Source: Sphingobacteriales bacterium 50-39 (GTDB lineage Bacteria > Bacteroidota > Bacteroidia > Chitinophagales > Chitinophagaceae). Taken from it: a DNA stretch of 64,000 nucleotides. The number at the start of each line of letters is the position of its first letter. The stretch's first letter is position 1. Under the pieces are notes generated by a model, which was not told where the DNA came from, ran no database searches, and worked only from the letters and a program-made list of their open reading frames with translations. The stretch spans positions 496,001 through 560,000 of the forward strand of contig MKTZ01000009.1 in assembly GCA_001898505.1 (NCBI GenBank). The letters run 5' to 3'. Shown here piece after piece: positions 48,122-58,337 of the stretch. The position numbers and the translations under genes were made by a program.

Positions 48122-50899
48122 CTATTGGAAAGAAACATACATCTCATTAAACAACAACTTAAACACTCCATGTGTCTGGGCCCGAAAAGTAATCTCCGGC
48201 CCAAATGCATATAGCCGCCCCTTCCCCACGTTCGCTACAAAGGCGGCAATCCCATTCATCAAATACGCCTGTCCCCAGGCCCAGCCGCTACGCAGGGGTT
48301 TGTCGGTGGCAAACCAGGCCAGAGGCCGTACCTGTCCGGTGGCATATGTAGATGGCGAAATATCGAACACAGGACTCTGTTCGAAATATATATCCGCCGT
48401 GCTGCCCATGCCCCAGGCTGCCTCCTGTGTCGAATCCACGCTGACCTGCAGCACACTGCCCGGCACATAGAACTTTTCACCCGGCAGTTTGCGTTCCTTA
48501 CCACCTACCAGCTCGGTGAGCGCATCATGGACAGGCAATCCCAGATGGTAAGCCAGGTTGGTGCTGCTGCCGATGGTGACGATGTTGCCGCCCTCTTCCA
48601 GGAACCTCTTTAATTGTGGGATGGACTTCTCCGCCGTGATGCGCCCCAGATGACTACGATACTCAGCGGGTATCTCCTCGGGCTTGGGCTGACGGAAACC
48701 AAAGCCGCCTCTTCGTTGGGGCGCCGCTCCGGGCGTGGCGACAGCGGGAATAGCGCCTGAGACAAAAATGATCATGTCGTATTTGCTTCGAAGGTCCACG
48801 CTGTCGATGTCCTTTGTATAGATGACCTCCACGGGGAAATGATATTGCTCCGCCAGCCACCGTATCCAGCCGGAAGGTAAGGAACCGCCATAAACATCCC
48901 ATAACGCTATACGTGCGGGCTGTATCCGGCTGAGATGAGCAGGACGCTCACCTAGGGACAGCACATCGGCGCCTGTAGAAGCGGCCAGTTTGGTCAGTAG
49001 CTGTTGCGCCTTGTCCGATGCGGGGACAAAAAAAGAACCTTGACCATCGGTGATCCGTGACACTTCGATGCCGGCCTGAAGCAGATCATTGACCACCGCA
49101 AACGATTGATTGGCGCGGCTGTCGAGGACAAAGCCCTGAGGTGAACCCTTGACGACCAGCGTACCAGGTATATGCACCTCTTCTCCATATGGCAAACGTC
49201 GGAAAGGACCGTCAAACCCGTCGAGAAGGCGGTCGAACTTTACCCCCATCTGATAAGCCAGGGTCCAGCCCGCCGCATCATAAGGCGGAATGGGGGGGCC
49301 GCCCGGATACTGAAAATCGTTTGGATGATCCTGCGGCTCGAACATATCCAGCACATGAGGCCGGAAGGCCTGATCCGTCTTGATGACAAAGCTGCCGGCG
49401 GGATAATTCCTGCCTGCCACGGTAAAGGCGGCCGTGGCTTGGTGCACGGCAATACCCGTATTGATCAGCGCGTTGATAAACCGTACGGCCGTGGCACGGT
49501 CCGGCTGGTCGCCGGGAATGATAAAGCCGCGTGGGTCGCGGAGCGCGGGGTCCTTCAGCACGCTGTCGTAGAATCTCGCGGGAATGGTGTCTGCCTGCTC
49601 GCCAGATGGTGCGCCTCCGGCGCCGGTAGAGTCTTCACGGGGGGAACGACGATGTGCATCGTTGTACAACTGCTCGATAGCCGCAATACGCCGGGGTGAC
49701 AGCGTCCAATTATCTTTTTCCCCCCGCTGGATGGAATTCATCCCCATCTTATAGATATTGTACAAAAGCTCGTCCCTGTTGCGCATGGCATAGTTCAGCA
49801 CTGCATAGTTCAACGAGACGGAATAATCAATGGATTGCCGGAAATGCCAGGGCTGCGGCGTGATGGGATTGGGTGTCGCACCACTGGGGATGAGTCTTCC
49901 CGGGACCAGCGGCACTGTAGTCGGAGTAGGGTTCCCGATGATCTCGGTCAGCAGTCCGATCATATTGTGGAAATAGGTGGTAGTGCGGAGGCCGCCGTTG
50001 TACCAGGTGGAGAAGACAGATCCCGAGCGCTGTGTATAGCCGGGCTTGCCTTCTGCATTGAGACGATTGTTCATGGCCGCCCCCACCGCATCGATGCTGG
50101 TGATGACGAGGGGATCGAAGACGTAGTTAAAAGGGTCGCGATAGGGAGGGCCTGCCAGTATGGAGCCGGCGGGCCCGGCCTGGTGGTGGTTATACATGAT
50201 CTGCGGCATCCATTCGATGAACAGCTGACGGCTTATATTCTGCGTCTCCTTCAGATTGAGCATAAAGAAATCCCGGTTGTTGTCATGGCCTGCGTATTTC
50301 TCATACAGTCTCGGGAGATTGTCAAGGGATCGCTTTTCCGGTTTAGGTTCCCGCATATACCAGTTGGAGACCAGCTCCTGGCCGTCGGGATTGCAATGGG
50401 TCAGCAGGATGATCACATTGTCCAGTATGCGCATGGTCTCCGGGTCCTTACGACTGATGAGTTGGTAGGCCGTCTCGATCAGCTGATGGGTGCCCACCGT
50501 CTCCGTGGCGTGCAATCCGCCGTCGATCCATACGACGGCCTTGCCCTGGGCCGCCAGTTCATGGGCCTGCTGATCCATAAGCCCCTCGGCATGTGCCAGT
50601 CGCTGGGAGATGGTCTTGTAATGCGCCAGCTGCCGTATATTCCTGGGAGATGAGACGATGAGCATCAGCTGAGGACGGCCCTCTTCCGTTCTGCCTATCT
50701 CCACCAGATGAACTCTGTCCGACGCGGCTGCCAGCCGGCGGAAATAAGCTTCTGTCTGAGTATAAGTGGCCAGCCGATAGTCGTCACCGATGTTGAATCC
50801 GAAATGCTCTTTTGGGGTGGGTATGTTTTGAGCGGAGGTGGTGTGTAAACAGTAAAATGCCAGGATAAACAAGGCTGATCTCATGTGCTGTAGTTTCAT
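48122..50899 (-). CDS. Secreted M14-family zinc carboxypeptidase-like protein
   Basis: About 925 residues with signal peptide (ALFILAFYCLHTTSAQ). The N-terminal 400 residues are an M14 peptidase domain: HLVEIGRTEEGRPQLML, the zinc motif GGLHATETVG (HxxE) and LLTHCNPDGQEL, all typical. The remaining half includes a class I glutaminase-like fold often found C-terminal in this subfamily (LKRFLEEGGNIVTIGSST). It probably trims peptides in the periplasm. Starts at 50899 or 50884 both fit. It stands alone, divergent from the hybrid kinase. Confidence 0.92.
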   Translation of the reverse strand: MKLQHMRSALFILAFYCLHTTSAQNIPTPKEHFGFNIGDDYRLATYTQTEAYFRRLAAASDRVHLVEIGRTEEGRPQLMLIVSSPRNIRQLAHYKTISQRLAHAEGLMDQQAHELAAQGKAVVWIDGGLHATETVGTHQLIETAYQLISRKDPETMRILDNVIILLTHCNPDGQELVSNWYMREPKPEKRSLDNLPRLYEKYAGHDNNRDFFMLNLKETQNISRQLFIEWMPQIMYNHHQAGPAGSILAGPPYRDPFNYVFDPLVITSIDAVGAAMNNRLNAEGKPGYTQRSGSVFSTWYNGGLRTTTYFHNMIGLLTEIIGNPTPTTVPLVPGRLIPSGATPNPITPQPWHFRQSIDYSVSLNYAVLNYAMRNRDELLYNIYKMGMNSIQRGEKDNWTLSPRRIAAIEQLYNDAHRRSPREDSTGAGGAPSGEQADTIPARFYDSVLKDPALRDPRGFIIPGDQPDRATAVRFINALINTGIAVHQATAAFTVAGRNYPAGSFVIKTDQAFRPHVLDMFEPQDHPNDFQYPGGPPIPPYDAAGWTLAYQMGVKFDRLLDGFDGPFRRLPYGEEVHIPGTLVVKGSPQGFVLDSRANQSFAVVNDLLQAGIEVSRITDGQGSFFVPASDKAQQLLTKLAASTGADVLSLGERPAHLSRIQPARIALWDVYGGSLPSGWIRWLAEQYHFPVEVIYTKDIDSVDLRSKYDMIIFVSGAIPAVATPGAAPQRRGGFGFRQPKPEEIPAEYRSHLGRITAEKSIPQLKRFLEEGGNIVTIGSSTNLAYHLGLPVHDALTELVGGKERKLPGEKFYVPGSVLQVSVDSTQEAAWGMGSTADIYFEQSPVFDISPSTYATGQVRPLAWFATDKPLRSGWAWGQAYLMNGIAAFVANVGKGRLYAFGPEITFRAQTHGVFKLLFNEMYVSFQ

Positions 50900-51096
50900 C
50901 GAATATATCCAATAAATGGCTGGATGCAACGAAAAATCCACCAGTGGGGGAATTTGCGGGGGAATAAGAATTAAGGGTTTATACCTAATTCTTCTAAAAA
51001 GGCGTTCCTTATACAGCGGGGTGAAAATCTCAGCGAAGATTATTCGTTATAATACAAATGGTTAAGCGCTTATTCTAATTGAATCCAGCATCTTTT

Positions 51097-53769
51097 ATGA
51101 GAACTATTTTTAATGGATTGTCGAAAATTCAAAGAAAGATAGCATGGCTCCTGTTGTTTTCTATTACCTCTCTGGCGCTAGTTGGATGGCTTATCTATTC
51201 CAACAAGCGGAACATGCGGGAAGAGGCCTTCTGGATCAATCACACCTATTCTGTGATCGAGCAGATAGAGCGCATCGACAGCCAGGTGGCGGAGGGTGAG
51301 TCCTTTTCACTCCGCTATGGCATCAGCGGGAGCGATTCCTTAAGACGTGGTATGCAACAGTTCCATGGTCTGCTGGAAGAAGATATCGCCCGGCTCAAAG
51401 AGCTTACAAAGGACAACCCCACTCAACAGGGATCTCTCCGTCAGCTTACAGACTATACACATCAGCTGGGGCTATTTGTAGACAGCCTCGTATACCTGGG
51501 GCCCGGGGTCGTGGGACGGGTTGGGCCGGACCCCCCGGATAAGAACTGGGCGGCAGTAGAGACGACGGCGTATGAGAATGAGCGGGCAGGCATACGCGCC
51601 GCAGCCATGATCCACCGGATGAAGTACGCCCTGCGTTCCATGATGCGGGAGGAGCGCAATCTGCTCAACATCCGGCAGTCCGCCAGCAAGAACAGCGAGC
51701 TGGGCAGCACCTATACGCTCATCACCGGCAGCCTGCTGGCCTTCCTCTTCATCGTTATTATTCTCCTTCAGCTCAATAGGGATATACTCCTCCGCAAGCA
51801 GGCGGAAAAAAAGCTCCTGCAAAGTGAAATGAAATACCGCATGCTCATCGAGAATGCCGGGGCCGTGATCTATTCTACCAACGAGACTGGATATATCACT
51901 TTTGCCAGCGCCCAAACCCTGGAGCTGACAGGCTACGCCCCCGAAGAGCTGACAGGCAAACATTTTTCCATGCTGGTAGAGTCTTCTTGTCTGATGGAAG
52001 TTTCGCGTCACTACCTGCATCAGCTGGAGACAGGTGAAAAAGAGTCGACACTGAGCTTTAAGACCGTTACAAAAGCCGGAGAGGTAAAATGGGTGGAACA
52101 GTTTGCCGTACTGGTGCTAAAAAAGGGCCGGCCCGCAGGCTTCCAGTGTATTGTCCGGGATATCTCGGAGAAGCAGCGTATGAAGATAGAGCTGGAAAGG
52201 TCCAGGGCGCATTATCAGCAACAACTGATCGAGGCGACACGCGAGGCGCAGGAGGCCAAGGGGATGCAGGAACAGTTCCTTGCCAATATGAGCCATGAGA
52301 TCCGCACCCCCATGAATGGTATCCAGGGCATGACCAACCTCCTGCTGGAGACCTCCATGTCGGAGCCGCAGAAAGAATTTGTGGATATCATCAAACGCAG
52401 TGCGGACAATCTGCTGGTGATCATCAATGATATCCTGGACTTCTCCAAGATCAAGGCGGGCAAGCTCACCATAGAAAAGATAGATTTCAGGCTAGAGGAT
52501 GTGTTGGACAACGCAAGGGCCGTCTTCAACCACCGGGTAAAGAAAAAAGGGTTGCTGCTGGAGTTGGAGATAGACCCCCATATACCGCCTTTGTTGACAG
52601 GGGACCCTCACCGGCTGAACCAGGTATTGATCAATCTCATCGGCAATGCCGTCAAGTTCACCGAGAACGGCTCTGTCCGGGTAAAGGTGAGCTTACAGGA
52701 ACGGACCGCCGAACAGGTTGATCTTTTGTTCACGGTGGCAGACACCGGCATCGGTATACCCACTGACCGTATACCGGAGATATTTGACAATTTCTCCCAG
52801 GCAGGGTTGGACATCAGCCGCAAATATGGCGGAACAGGACTGGGCCTTGCCATCTGTAAACAGCTGCTGCAATTACAGGGCGGCGCCATCTCCCTCACCA
52901 GCGAAGAAGGCAGGGGGTCAGTATTCAGCTTTCACATAGCTTATGGCAACAGCCAGCGGGAAGAACCCGGAGCCGTGGCAGCGGTAGCGACGGGTATGAC
53001 CGACCACAGTCAGCTGCTGTCAGGATGGAAATTCCTTGTGGCAGAGGATAATGAGGTCAACCAGAAGTTGGTGGAATATGTGCTGACCAAGGCGGGCGGC
53101 ATCGTACAGCTGGCCGGTGACGGTGCAGAGGCAGTAAATCTCCTGCGGCAGAATGCAAACTACGACCTTATCATAATGGACCTGCAGATGCCCGAGATGG
53201 ATGGATATGGGGCAACGAAGATCATCCGGGATGACATGCAGCTGCAGACACCGATCATCGCCATGACAGCGACGGCCCTTATAGGGGAGCAGGTGCGTTG
53301 CCTGGATGCGGGTATCGATGAGTATATGACCAAGCCCTTCGACTTCAAGGAGCTCTACAAGACGATCAATGCATTGCTTAGCAATGATGAAAGAGGTAAG
53401 GGGGCCGCTATGAATATCGGACAGGCCTATGACCTGGGGTTGTTACGACAGATGGACGACAGACAGTATCTATGGGACAGGCTGAATGCCTTTCTGTCCG
53501 ACACGCCCATACAGATTGGGGAGATGCGACGTGCGGAGGGCAATTATAAGAGAACACGTTACTGGGCCAGCAGGATCAAAAGGGGGGCCAGGGTATTACG
53601 AACCCAGGTGCTGCTGGACGTTCTGCAGCGGATTATATTACATTGTGATAAAGAGGAAGAGGTACACGAGCTGGTACAGATGGTGCAGGTGGTATATGAG
53701 GGGCTGGAGCCTTTATTATTGGAAGAAAAGGAAAAGATCGGTTTTGTTTTGACCCCTGAGGGTGAATAA
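51097..53769 (+). CDS. Hybrid sensor histidine kinase/response regulator with degenerate Hpt tail
   Basis: About 890 residues from ATG 51097 (a TTG at 51079 adds six). Order: membrane helix (about 13-35), CHASE3-like periplasmic domain, second helix (about 205-225), PAS domain (ITFASAQTLELTGYAPEELTG), HisKA with FLANMSHEIRTPMNG (His400), HATPase (DTGIGIP, GGTGLGLAICKQLL) and receiver domain (AEDNEVNQKLVEYVL; Asp695 in LIIMDLQMPEMDG; Lys in YMTKPF). The C-terminal 110 residues look like an Hpt domain, but the phospho-His position reads Ser825 (WASRIKRGARVL). A final DNA-binding or other output domain is lacking. Confidence 0.93.
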   Translation: MRTIFNGLSKIQRKIAWLLLFSITSLALVGWLIYSNKRNMREEAFWINHTYSVIEQIERIDSQVAEGESFSLRYGISGSDSLRRGMQQFHGLLEEDIARLKELTKDNPTQQGSLRQLTDYTHQLGLFVDSLVYLGPGVVGRVGPDPPDKNWAAVETTAYENERAGIRAAAMIHRMKYALRSMMREERNLLNIRQSASKNSELGSTYTLITGSLLAFLFIVIILLQLNRDILLRKQAEKKLLQSEMKYRMLIENAGAVIYSTNETGYITFASAQTLELTGYAPEELTGKHFSMLVESSCLMEVSRHYLHQLETGEKESTLSFKTVTKAGEVKWVEQFAVLVLKKGRPAGFQCIVRDISEKQRMKIELERSRAHYQQQLIEATREAQEAKGMQEQFLANMSHEIRTPMNGIQGMTNLLLETSMSEPQKEFVDIIKRSADNLLVIINDILDFSKIKAGKLTIEKIDFRLEDVLDNARAVFNHRVKKKGLLLELEIDPHIPPLLTGDPHRLNQVLINLIGNAVKFTENGSVRVKVSLQERTAEQVDLLFTVADTGIGIPTDRIPEIFDNFSQAGLDISRKYGGTGLGLAICKQLLQLQGGAISLTSEEGRGSVFSFHIAYGNSQREEPGAVAAVATGMTDHSQLLSGWKFLVAEDNEVNQKLVEYVLTKAGGIVQLAGDGAEAVNLLRQNANYDLIIMDLQMPEMDGYGATKIIRDDMQLQTPIIAMTATALIGEQVRCLDAGIDEYMTKPFDFKELYKTINALLSNDERGKGAAMNIGQAYDLGLLRQMDDRQYLWDRLNAFLSDTPIQIGEMRRAEGNYKRTRYWASRIKRGARVLRTQVLLDVLQRIILHCDKEEEVHELVQMVQVVYEGLEPLLLEEKEKIGFVLTPEGE

Positions 53770-53779
53770 ATGGTTGTCA

Positions 53780-54220
53780 CTACAGCGGCAGCACCGCTGT
53801 CATTTCCGTATCATCCACGTGCGCGCCTATCTTCTTATAGAATTCGATGGCGTTGGCATTCCACCGGGAGACAAGCCAGCGCACCGTCCTGCAGTTGTTC
53901 TCCCGTGCAAGACCGATGACAGCATCCAGCAGCTGCCGGCCAATACCATATTTACGGTGGCTTTCCCGAACATATAGATCGTCGAGATAGACGCCACGTC
54001 CCGTCCAGGAATAGTAAGCAAAAAACCAGGTGGCAAACCCCACGACCTGCCCGTCCATGACAGCTACCAGGCATTTGAAATGCTCGGCATCCGCGACAAG
54101 CTCTTCGAGGGTAATGTATAATTTCTCCGGCGTCCTTTGGAAGACGGCAAATTCCTGGAATAAGGCATATACGGCGGGAAGATCGTCCGGGACGACAGCC
54201 CTGATGATGGTGTTGATCAT
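53780..54220 (-). CDS. GNAT-family N-acetyltransferase
   Basis: 146-residue acetyl-CoA-dependent transferase. VRESHRKYGIGRQLLDAVIGLARENNCRTVRWLVSRW contains the R/Q-x-x-G-x-G/A acetyl-CoA loop, followed by NANAIEFYKKIGAHVDD, typical of the diamine/thialysine acetyltransferase branch (SAT-like, with YLDDLYV). It overlaps the membrane glycosyltransferase gene by 4 bp (ATGA), and an aminotransferase gene precedes that, so the substrate could be an amine made by this operon (inference). Confidence 0.9.
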   Translation of the reverse strand: MINTIIRAVVPDDLPAVYALFQEFAVFQRTPEKLYITLEELVADAEHFKCLVAVMDGQVVGFATWFFAYYSWTGRGVYLDDLYVRESHRKYGIGRQLLDAVIGLARENNCRTVRWLVSRWNANAIEFYKKIGAHVDDTEMTAVLPL

Positions 54221-55551
54221 ATGTCAAAGGAACGAAAAATATTCTTCCAGCCCAGCCCCGCGAAGCCCAGATAGAAAGGTATGGCGGGCAGCTTATACCG
54301 TACCCACCCCCCCGGTCCCGGCAAAATAATAAAATACAGGATGATCAACAAGCAAAGTATCGTATAGACCTTATGGAGGCGGAAAGAGATGAATATCCCG
54401 TACAGTGCGCAGGCATAAGTGACAGCCAGGTATACGGCGATACCAAATCCGAGCATGATCTCAATGTATGTTTTTTCCCGGAAAAATGCCTGCACCGACT
54501 CGACGATACTGGTATGGGCAAAGACCGTGAACGACCCGGAGGTATTGCTGAAGGACAGTAATTCCGAATACCCCCCCGTGTCGAGCCCGAATACTTCATG
54601 AGATGCCCCTAGCAATATATGTTTTGTAAAAAGGAGCGGATATTTATTTATATAGATCATCGACAACCGCCGGTAGTAAGCGGCCTTATCGAAAGGGTTG
54701 ATGGTGGCGGGGTCATATCCATCCAGGCGAATCAACCTGTCAGCTTCGGCCTCCAGTTCGCCAATGGTATGGTACAGATCATTCGAATGTCTTCTCGTCA
54801 TTTCCATATGAGAGACATAGACCTCGAGCATATTGAAATCCCCCGAATTGGACAATGCAAAATGGCCGAAACGGATATAGTTTCGGGTCATCCAGGGTGA
54901 TAATGCCAGGAAGAACACTCCCAGGAAAAAAACGGAACGCCGCAGCGACCATGTTCTCCCCCTGGTGAGAAACAGCAGGGTCAGGACAATGAGGACCGGC
55001 AGGCCGACAGAGATGGGTTTGGTCAGTGTAGCCACGCCGAGGAATAGGGCGGAAAGGATAATATTCTTGGTCACGGGATTATGAAGGTCCTTCAGCAGAC
55101 GGGAAAAATAATAAAAGAAAAGCACTATGGTAAATACAAAAACGGTGTCGCTGAACAATGTGCAGGAATAATAAATAAGAGAGGGGTCGATCGCGTAAAA
55201 CAAAGCGGCTATGCGACTTACCCGGGGGCCGAGGAGGTTTACCAGGGACAGGAATAACAACCAGCAGGAGAAAGTATCGATGAATGCATGGGTCAGCACC
55301 ACAACCCAGGGCCTTGGGCCTGTTACCCAATAGATTGCCGATACATAAAAGGGATAAACAGGTGTACGTAGGCCTTTGAACTCTTCGCCGGCCGAGAAAT
55401 CGCCCTTTGCCAAGAGTGATAGCGCAATGGAGTGGTATTCATTTCCATCGGCCTGCAGGAAGATGTTGTCACGTACGGCGGCTGTCCAGGGCTTTGAAAC
55501 AAAAAATAGCAAGAGCCGTAAAGCCAGACAAATCATGAGTATGAGACGCAT
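54217..55551 (-). CDS. GT-C-fold membrane glycosyltransferase (PMT/ArnT-like)
   Basis: 444-residue integral membrane protein with about ten helices. Near the N-terminus, after the first helix, is the loop LQADGNEYHSIALSLL, with the acidic motif of dolichyl/polyprenyl-phosphate-sugar-dependent transferases. Further on, LRTPVYPFYVSAIYW and PSLIYYSCTLFSDTVF are typical of the PMT_2 group. It should transfer a sugar from a lipid carrier to a lipid or protein on the periplasmic side. The gene lies 12 bp after the aminotransferase and overlaps the acetyltransferase. Confidence 0.85.
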   Translation of the reverse strand: MRLILMICLALRLLLFFVSKPWTAAVRDNIFLQADGNEYHSIALSLLAKGDFSAGEEFKGLRTPVYPFYVSAIYWVTGPRPWVVVLTHAFIDTFSCWLLFLSLVNLLGPRVSRIAALFYAIDPSLIYYSCTLFSDTVFVFTIVLFFYYFSRLLKDLHNPVTKNIILSALFLGVATLTKPISVGLPVLIVLTLLFLTRGRTWSLRRSVFFLGVFFLALSPWMTRNYIRFGHFALSNSGDFNMLEVYVSHMEMTRRHSNDLYHTIGELEAEADRLIRLDGYDPATINPFDKAAYYRRLSMIYINKYPLLFTKHILLGASHEVFGLDTGGYSELLSFSNTSGSFTVFAHTSIVESVQAFFREKTYIEIMLGFGIAVYLAVTYACALYGIFISFRLHKVYTILCLLIILYFIILPGPGGWVRYKLPAIPFYLGFAGLGWKNIFRSFDI

Positions 55552-55563
55552 GTGATGAACAGT

Positions 55564-57042
55564 TTAGGATCTGGGAGGAAGGATTTTCGTTTTGGCCATG
55601 GTAAGCGCAAATTTTGTTATCATATTAAAAACCCCGCGATGCAGGATGCTGTCCAGGGCTTGTAAGAATGTATCTATTTGTTGCCTGGTGACGATGAGCG
55701 GAGGCTCCAGACGCATGACATTGCGATTGTATTCTGTGAAAGCCACCAGTATATTGAAGTCTTTCAACAACGCCTTCCCGATAAAGCCACAGATGCTGCC
55801 TTTCAAACGATGATCCAGCGTGGCTACCATATGTCGCAGGCCCAGGGGCAAGCTCTTGCTGATGTTATGGAACTCGATGCCGATCATGAGCCCTCTTCCA
55901 CGAACTTCCTTGATCAGTACCGGGTATTTTTTTTGCAGTGCTTCCAGACCCGTGAGGAGGTACTGTCCCATGACCCTGCAATTCTCCAGCAGGTTCTCGT
56001 CATATAATACATTCAAAGCCTCGATGGCTGTTATACAGGTTTCGCCAATTCCGCCAAAGGTGGAAGTTCCGCCGGTGAGAAAGGTCTTTTGCGTGCCGTA
56101 GGCTGACATGAAAAGAGGGCGTCGGGAGATCATGGCCCCGATGGCGGCTTTGCCCCCACCCAGGGATTTTGCCAAAGTGACGATGTCCGGTGTCACCTGT
56201 TCATGTTCGAAGGCAAAAAAACGTCCCGTTCTTCCGACCCCGCATTGTACTTCGTCCAGGATCAGCAATACATTGTATCTGTCACATAATTTTCTCACCT
56301 CCAACAGGTACCCTTCCGGGGGAACAATGATGCCTGCGCCCCCCTGGATGGTCTCCAGGATCACGATACCAATGGTCGCGTCATGCTGTAATTTCTCCTC
56401 CAATGCGGGTGCATCCCCAAAAGGCACACAGGTCCTGTTGCTAATGAGGGAGAATGTAGACTGGTAGAGACTCGAGTCTGTCACAGAAAGAGCGCCTCTG
56501 GTCTTGCCGTGAAATGATTGACTGCCATATGCGATAGTATTCTTCCCCGGGCCCTGTACCTTTTCTGCCAGTTTGAGCGCGGCTTCCACTGCCTCAGACC
56601 CGGAGGAGCAGAGGTAGACCATGTCCAGGTCGCCCGGCGCTATCGTGGCCAGGTTCTTTGCCAACGCACCGGCATATTGGGACATGAAGGACAGCGCAAT
56701 GTCATGTCTTTTGTGTTCCTCGAAATGTTTGCGGGCAGCCAGGATGCGGGGATGATTATGACCAAGGGCCAGAGAACCAAAACCACCGAAGAAGTCCAGT
56801 ATCCCGCGGCCTGACGCATCGAAGTAATACATGCCCTCGGCATGGTCGATCAGTACTTCGTTAAAGCCCAGCAATTGGAGGATCTGGTATTGGCCGGGGT
56901 TGAGATAGGTGCGGAAGAGGTCTGTGACTTTGGCCAGACCGAGTTGGTAGGCATCGTCGACAGTGAGCAGGCGGGGGGCCTCGGGATAAGTAGGTATAGG
57001 CATGACAACCTTGTTTTTGTAATTATCAAAAACTGACGTCAA
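55564..57042 (-). CDS. Class III PLP-dependent aminotransferase
   Basis: Up to 492 residues (TTG 57042); ATG 57003 gives 479. Fold type I class III features: FDASGRGILDFFGGFGSLALGHNHP, LCSSGSEAVEAALKLA, LETIQGGAGIIVPPEGYL, LILDEVQCGVGRTGRFFAFE, PLP-binding Lys in TLAKSLGGGKAAIGA and GGTSTFGG. It is related to acetylornithine/ornithine/4-aminobutyrate aminotransferases, and similar enzymes occur in secondary-metabolite clusters. It leads an operon with a membrane glycosyltransferase and an acetyltransferase. The amino acceptor is unknown. Confidence 0.93.
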   Translation of the reverse strand: MTSVFDNYKNKVVMPIPTYPEAPRLLTVDDAYQLGLAKVTDLFRTYLNPGQYQILQLLGFNEVLIDHAEGMYYFDASGRGILDFFGGFGSLALGHNHPRILAARKHFEEHKRHDIALSFMSQYAGALAKNLATIAPGDLDMVYLCSSGSEAVEAALKLAEKVQGPGKNTIAYGSQSFHGKTRGALSVTDSSLYQSTFSLISNRTCVPFGDAPALEEKLQHDATIGIVILETIQGGAGIIVPPEGYLLEVRKLCDRYNVLLILDEVQCGVGRTGRFFAFEHEQVTPDIVTLAKSLGGGKAAIGAMISRRPLFMSAYGTQKTFLTGGTSTFGGIGETCITAIEALNVLYDENLLENCRVMGQYLLTGLEALQKKYPVLIKEVRGRGLMIGIEFHNISKSLPLGLRHMVATLDHRLKGSICGFIGKALLKDFNILVAFTEYNRNVMRLEPPLIVTRQQIDTFLQALDSILHRGVFNMITKFALTMAKTKILPPRS

Positions 57043-57300
57043 GGGGCAAATGGTCAGAATAGGGAAAGGATCAGCTGGAGGTTCCGGCGAATTGGAGAGA
57101 TTCTATATGTAATCTACTATTTTATATCTGGAAATCCAAACTCTTACCGGGGAGACTTTATCTCTGCCAGGGACACGTCTTCATGGGTCATGATCTGGAC
57201 TGCCCCTTCAGACGGATGGATAGATAAATTTCTCTAATGCAAATAATAACTTTAAATTATGTACGCAGCTGAATACGTTTTCTGCAAAATAAACATCTCT

Positions 57301-58323
57301 ATGAAGCTATTCGTGTGGGGCTATATGGTAATGGCGTTGGCGGCATGTGGGAAAAGCTCAGGGGGCGCTGTTATGCCCCCTCCTGTCGCCGACACGCCTA
57401 TTATAAAAGGTGCGGACATCAGCTGGCTGACACAGATGGAGTCCCAGGGTTTAAAGTTCTATAATTCGTCCGGCACGGCTATGGATTGCATACAGCTGAT
57501 GCAGAGCCTTGGCATCAATGCTATCCGCCTGCGGGTGTGGGTAAACCCAGCCGGTGGATGGAACAGCAACGCAGATGTCGTGGCAAAGGCCAAACGGGTC
57601 AAACAGCTGGGACTGCGGCTGATGATCGACCTTCATTACAGCGACAGCTGGGCCGATCCGGGCCAACAGACAAAGCCGGCCGCCTGGGCCTCATTGGACA
57701 GCACCGCGCTCGTGAACCAGGTGCATGATTATACTTTCTCGGTCCTGGATACGCTCCGTACCGCCGGTGTAGTGCCTACCTGGGTGCAAGTGGGCAATGA
57801 GACCAGCGATGGCATGCTCTGGCCGGATGGACAGGCTTCCAAACATATGGCCGCCTTTGCCGCCATGGTCAATGCAGGCTACCGTGCCGTTAAATCTATC
57901 AACGACTCAATCAAGGTCATCGTGCACATTGCCAATGGATACGACAATTCCTTGTTCCGATGGATCTTCGATGGACTAAAGTCCAACGGCGCCAGTTGGG
58001 ATATCATCGGTATGTCGCTATATCCACCCGTAGACAGCTGGCAGTCCTATGACAACAACTGTCTGTCGAATATGAACGATATGGTGGCGAGGTATAACAA
58101 GCCCGTGATGATCTGTGAAGTGGGCATGCCGGCTGATCAAGCTGTTGTCTGTCAGTCTTTTTTATCCGACATGATCAGCAAGACACGGTCGGTGACTAGC
58201 GGGAACGGATTGGGAGTTTTTTATTGGGAGCCGGAATCGTATAATAGCTGGCAGGGATATAAACTGGGAGCTTTTGACGACACGGGCAAGCCGACAGCAG
58301 CGATGAATGCATTTTCTCATTAA
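57301..58323 (+). CDS. GH53 arabinogalactan endo-beta-1,4-galactanase lipoprotein (copy 1)
   Basis: 340-residue lipoprotein (MALAAC, Cys16). The GH53 barrel is clear: IKGADISWLTQMESQG, INAIRLRVWVNP, LGLRLMIDLHYSDSWADPGQQTKPAAW, WVQVGNETSDGMLWP with acid/base Glu167, and the nucleophile Glu273 in MICEVGMP. It should cut beta-1,4-galactan in pectic arabinogalactan at the cell surface or in the periplasm. A second GH53 gene follows after 14 bp. ATG 57301 begins the lipoprotein signal; the frame is open to 57259. Confidence 0.95.
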   Translation: MKLFVWGYMVMALAACGKSSGGAVMPPPVADTPIIKGADISWLTQMESQGLKFYNSSGTAMDCIQLMQSLGINAIRLRVWVNPAGGWNSNADVVAKAKRVKQLGLRLMIDLHYSDSWADPGQQTKPAAWASLDSTALVNQVHDYTFSVLDTLRTAGVVPTWVQVGNETSDGMLWPDGQASKHMAAFAAMVNAGYRAVKSINDSIKVIVHIANGYDNSLFRWIFDGLKSNGASWDIIGMSLYPPVDSWQSYDNNCLSNMNDMVARYNKPVMICEVGMPADQAVVCQSFLSDMISKTRSVTSGNGLGVFYWEPESYNSWQGYKLGAFDDTGKPTAAMNAFSH

Positions 58324-58337
58324 TAAAATAGGTTCAA

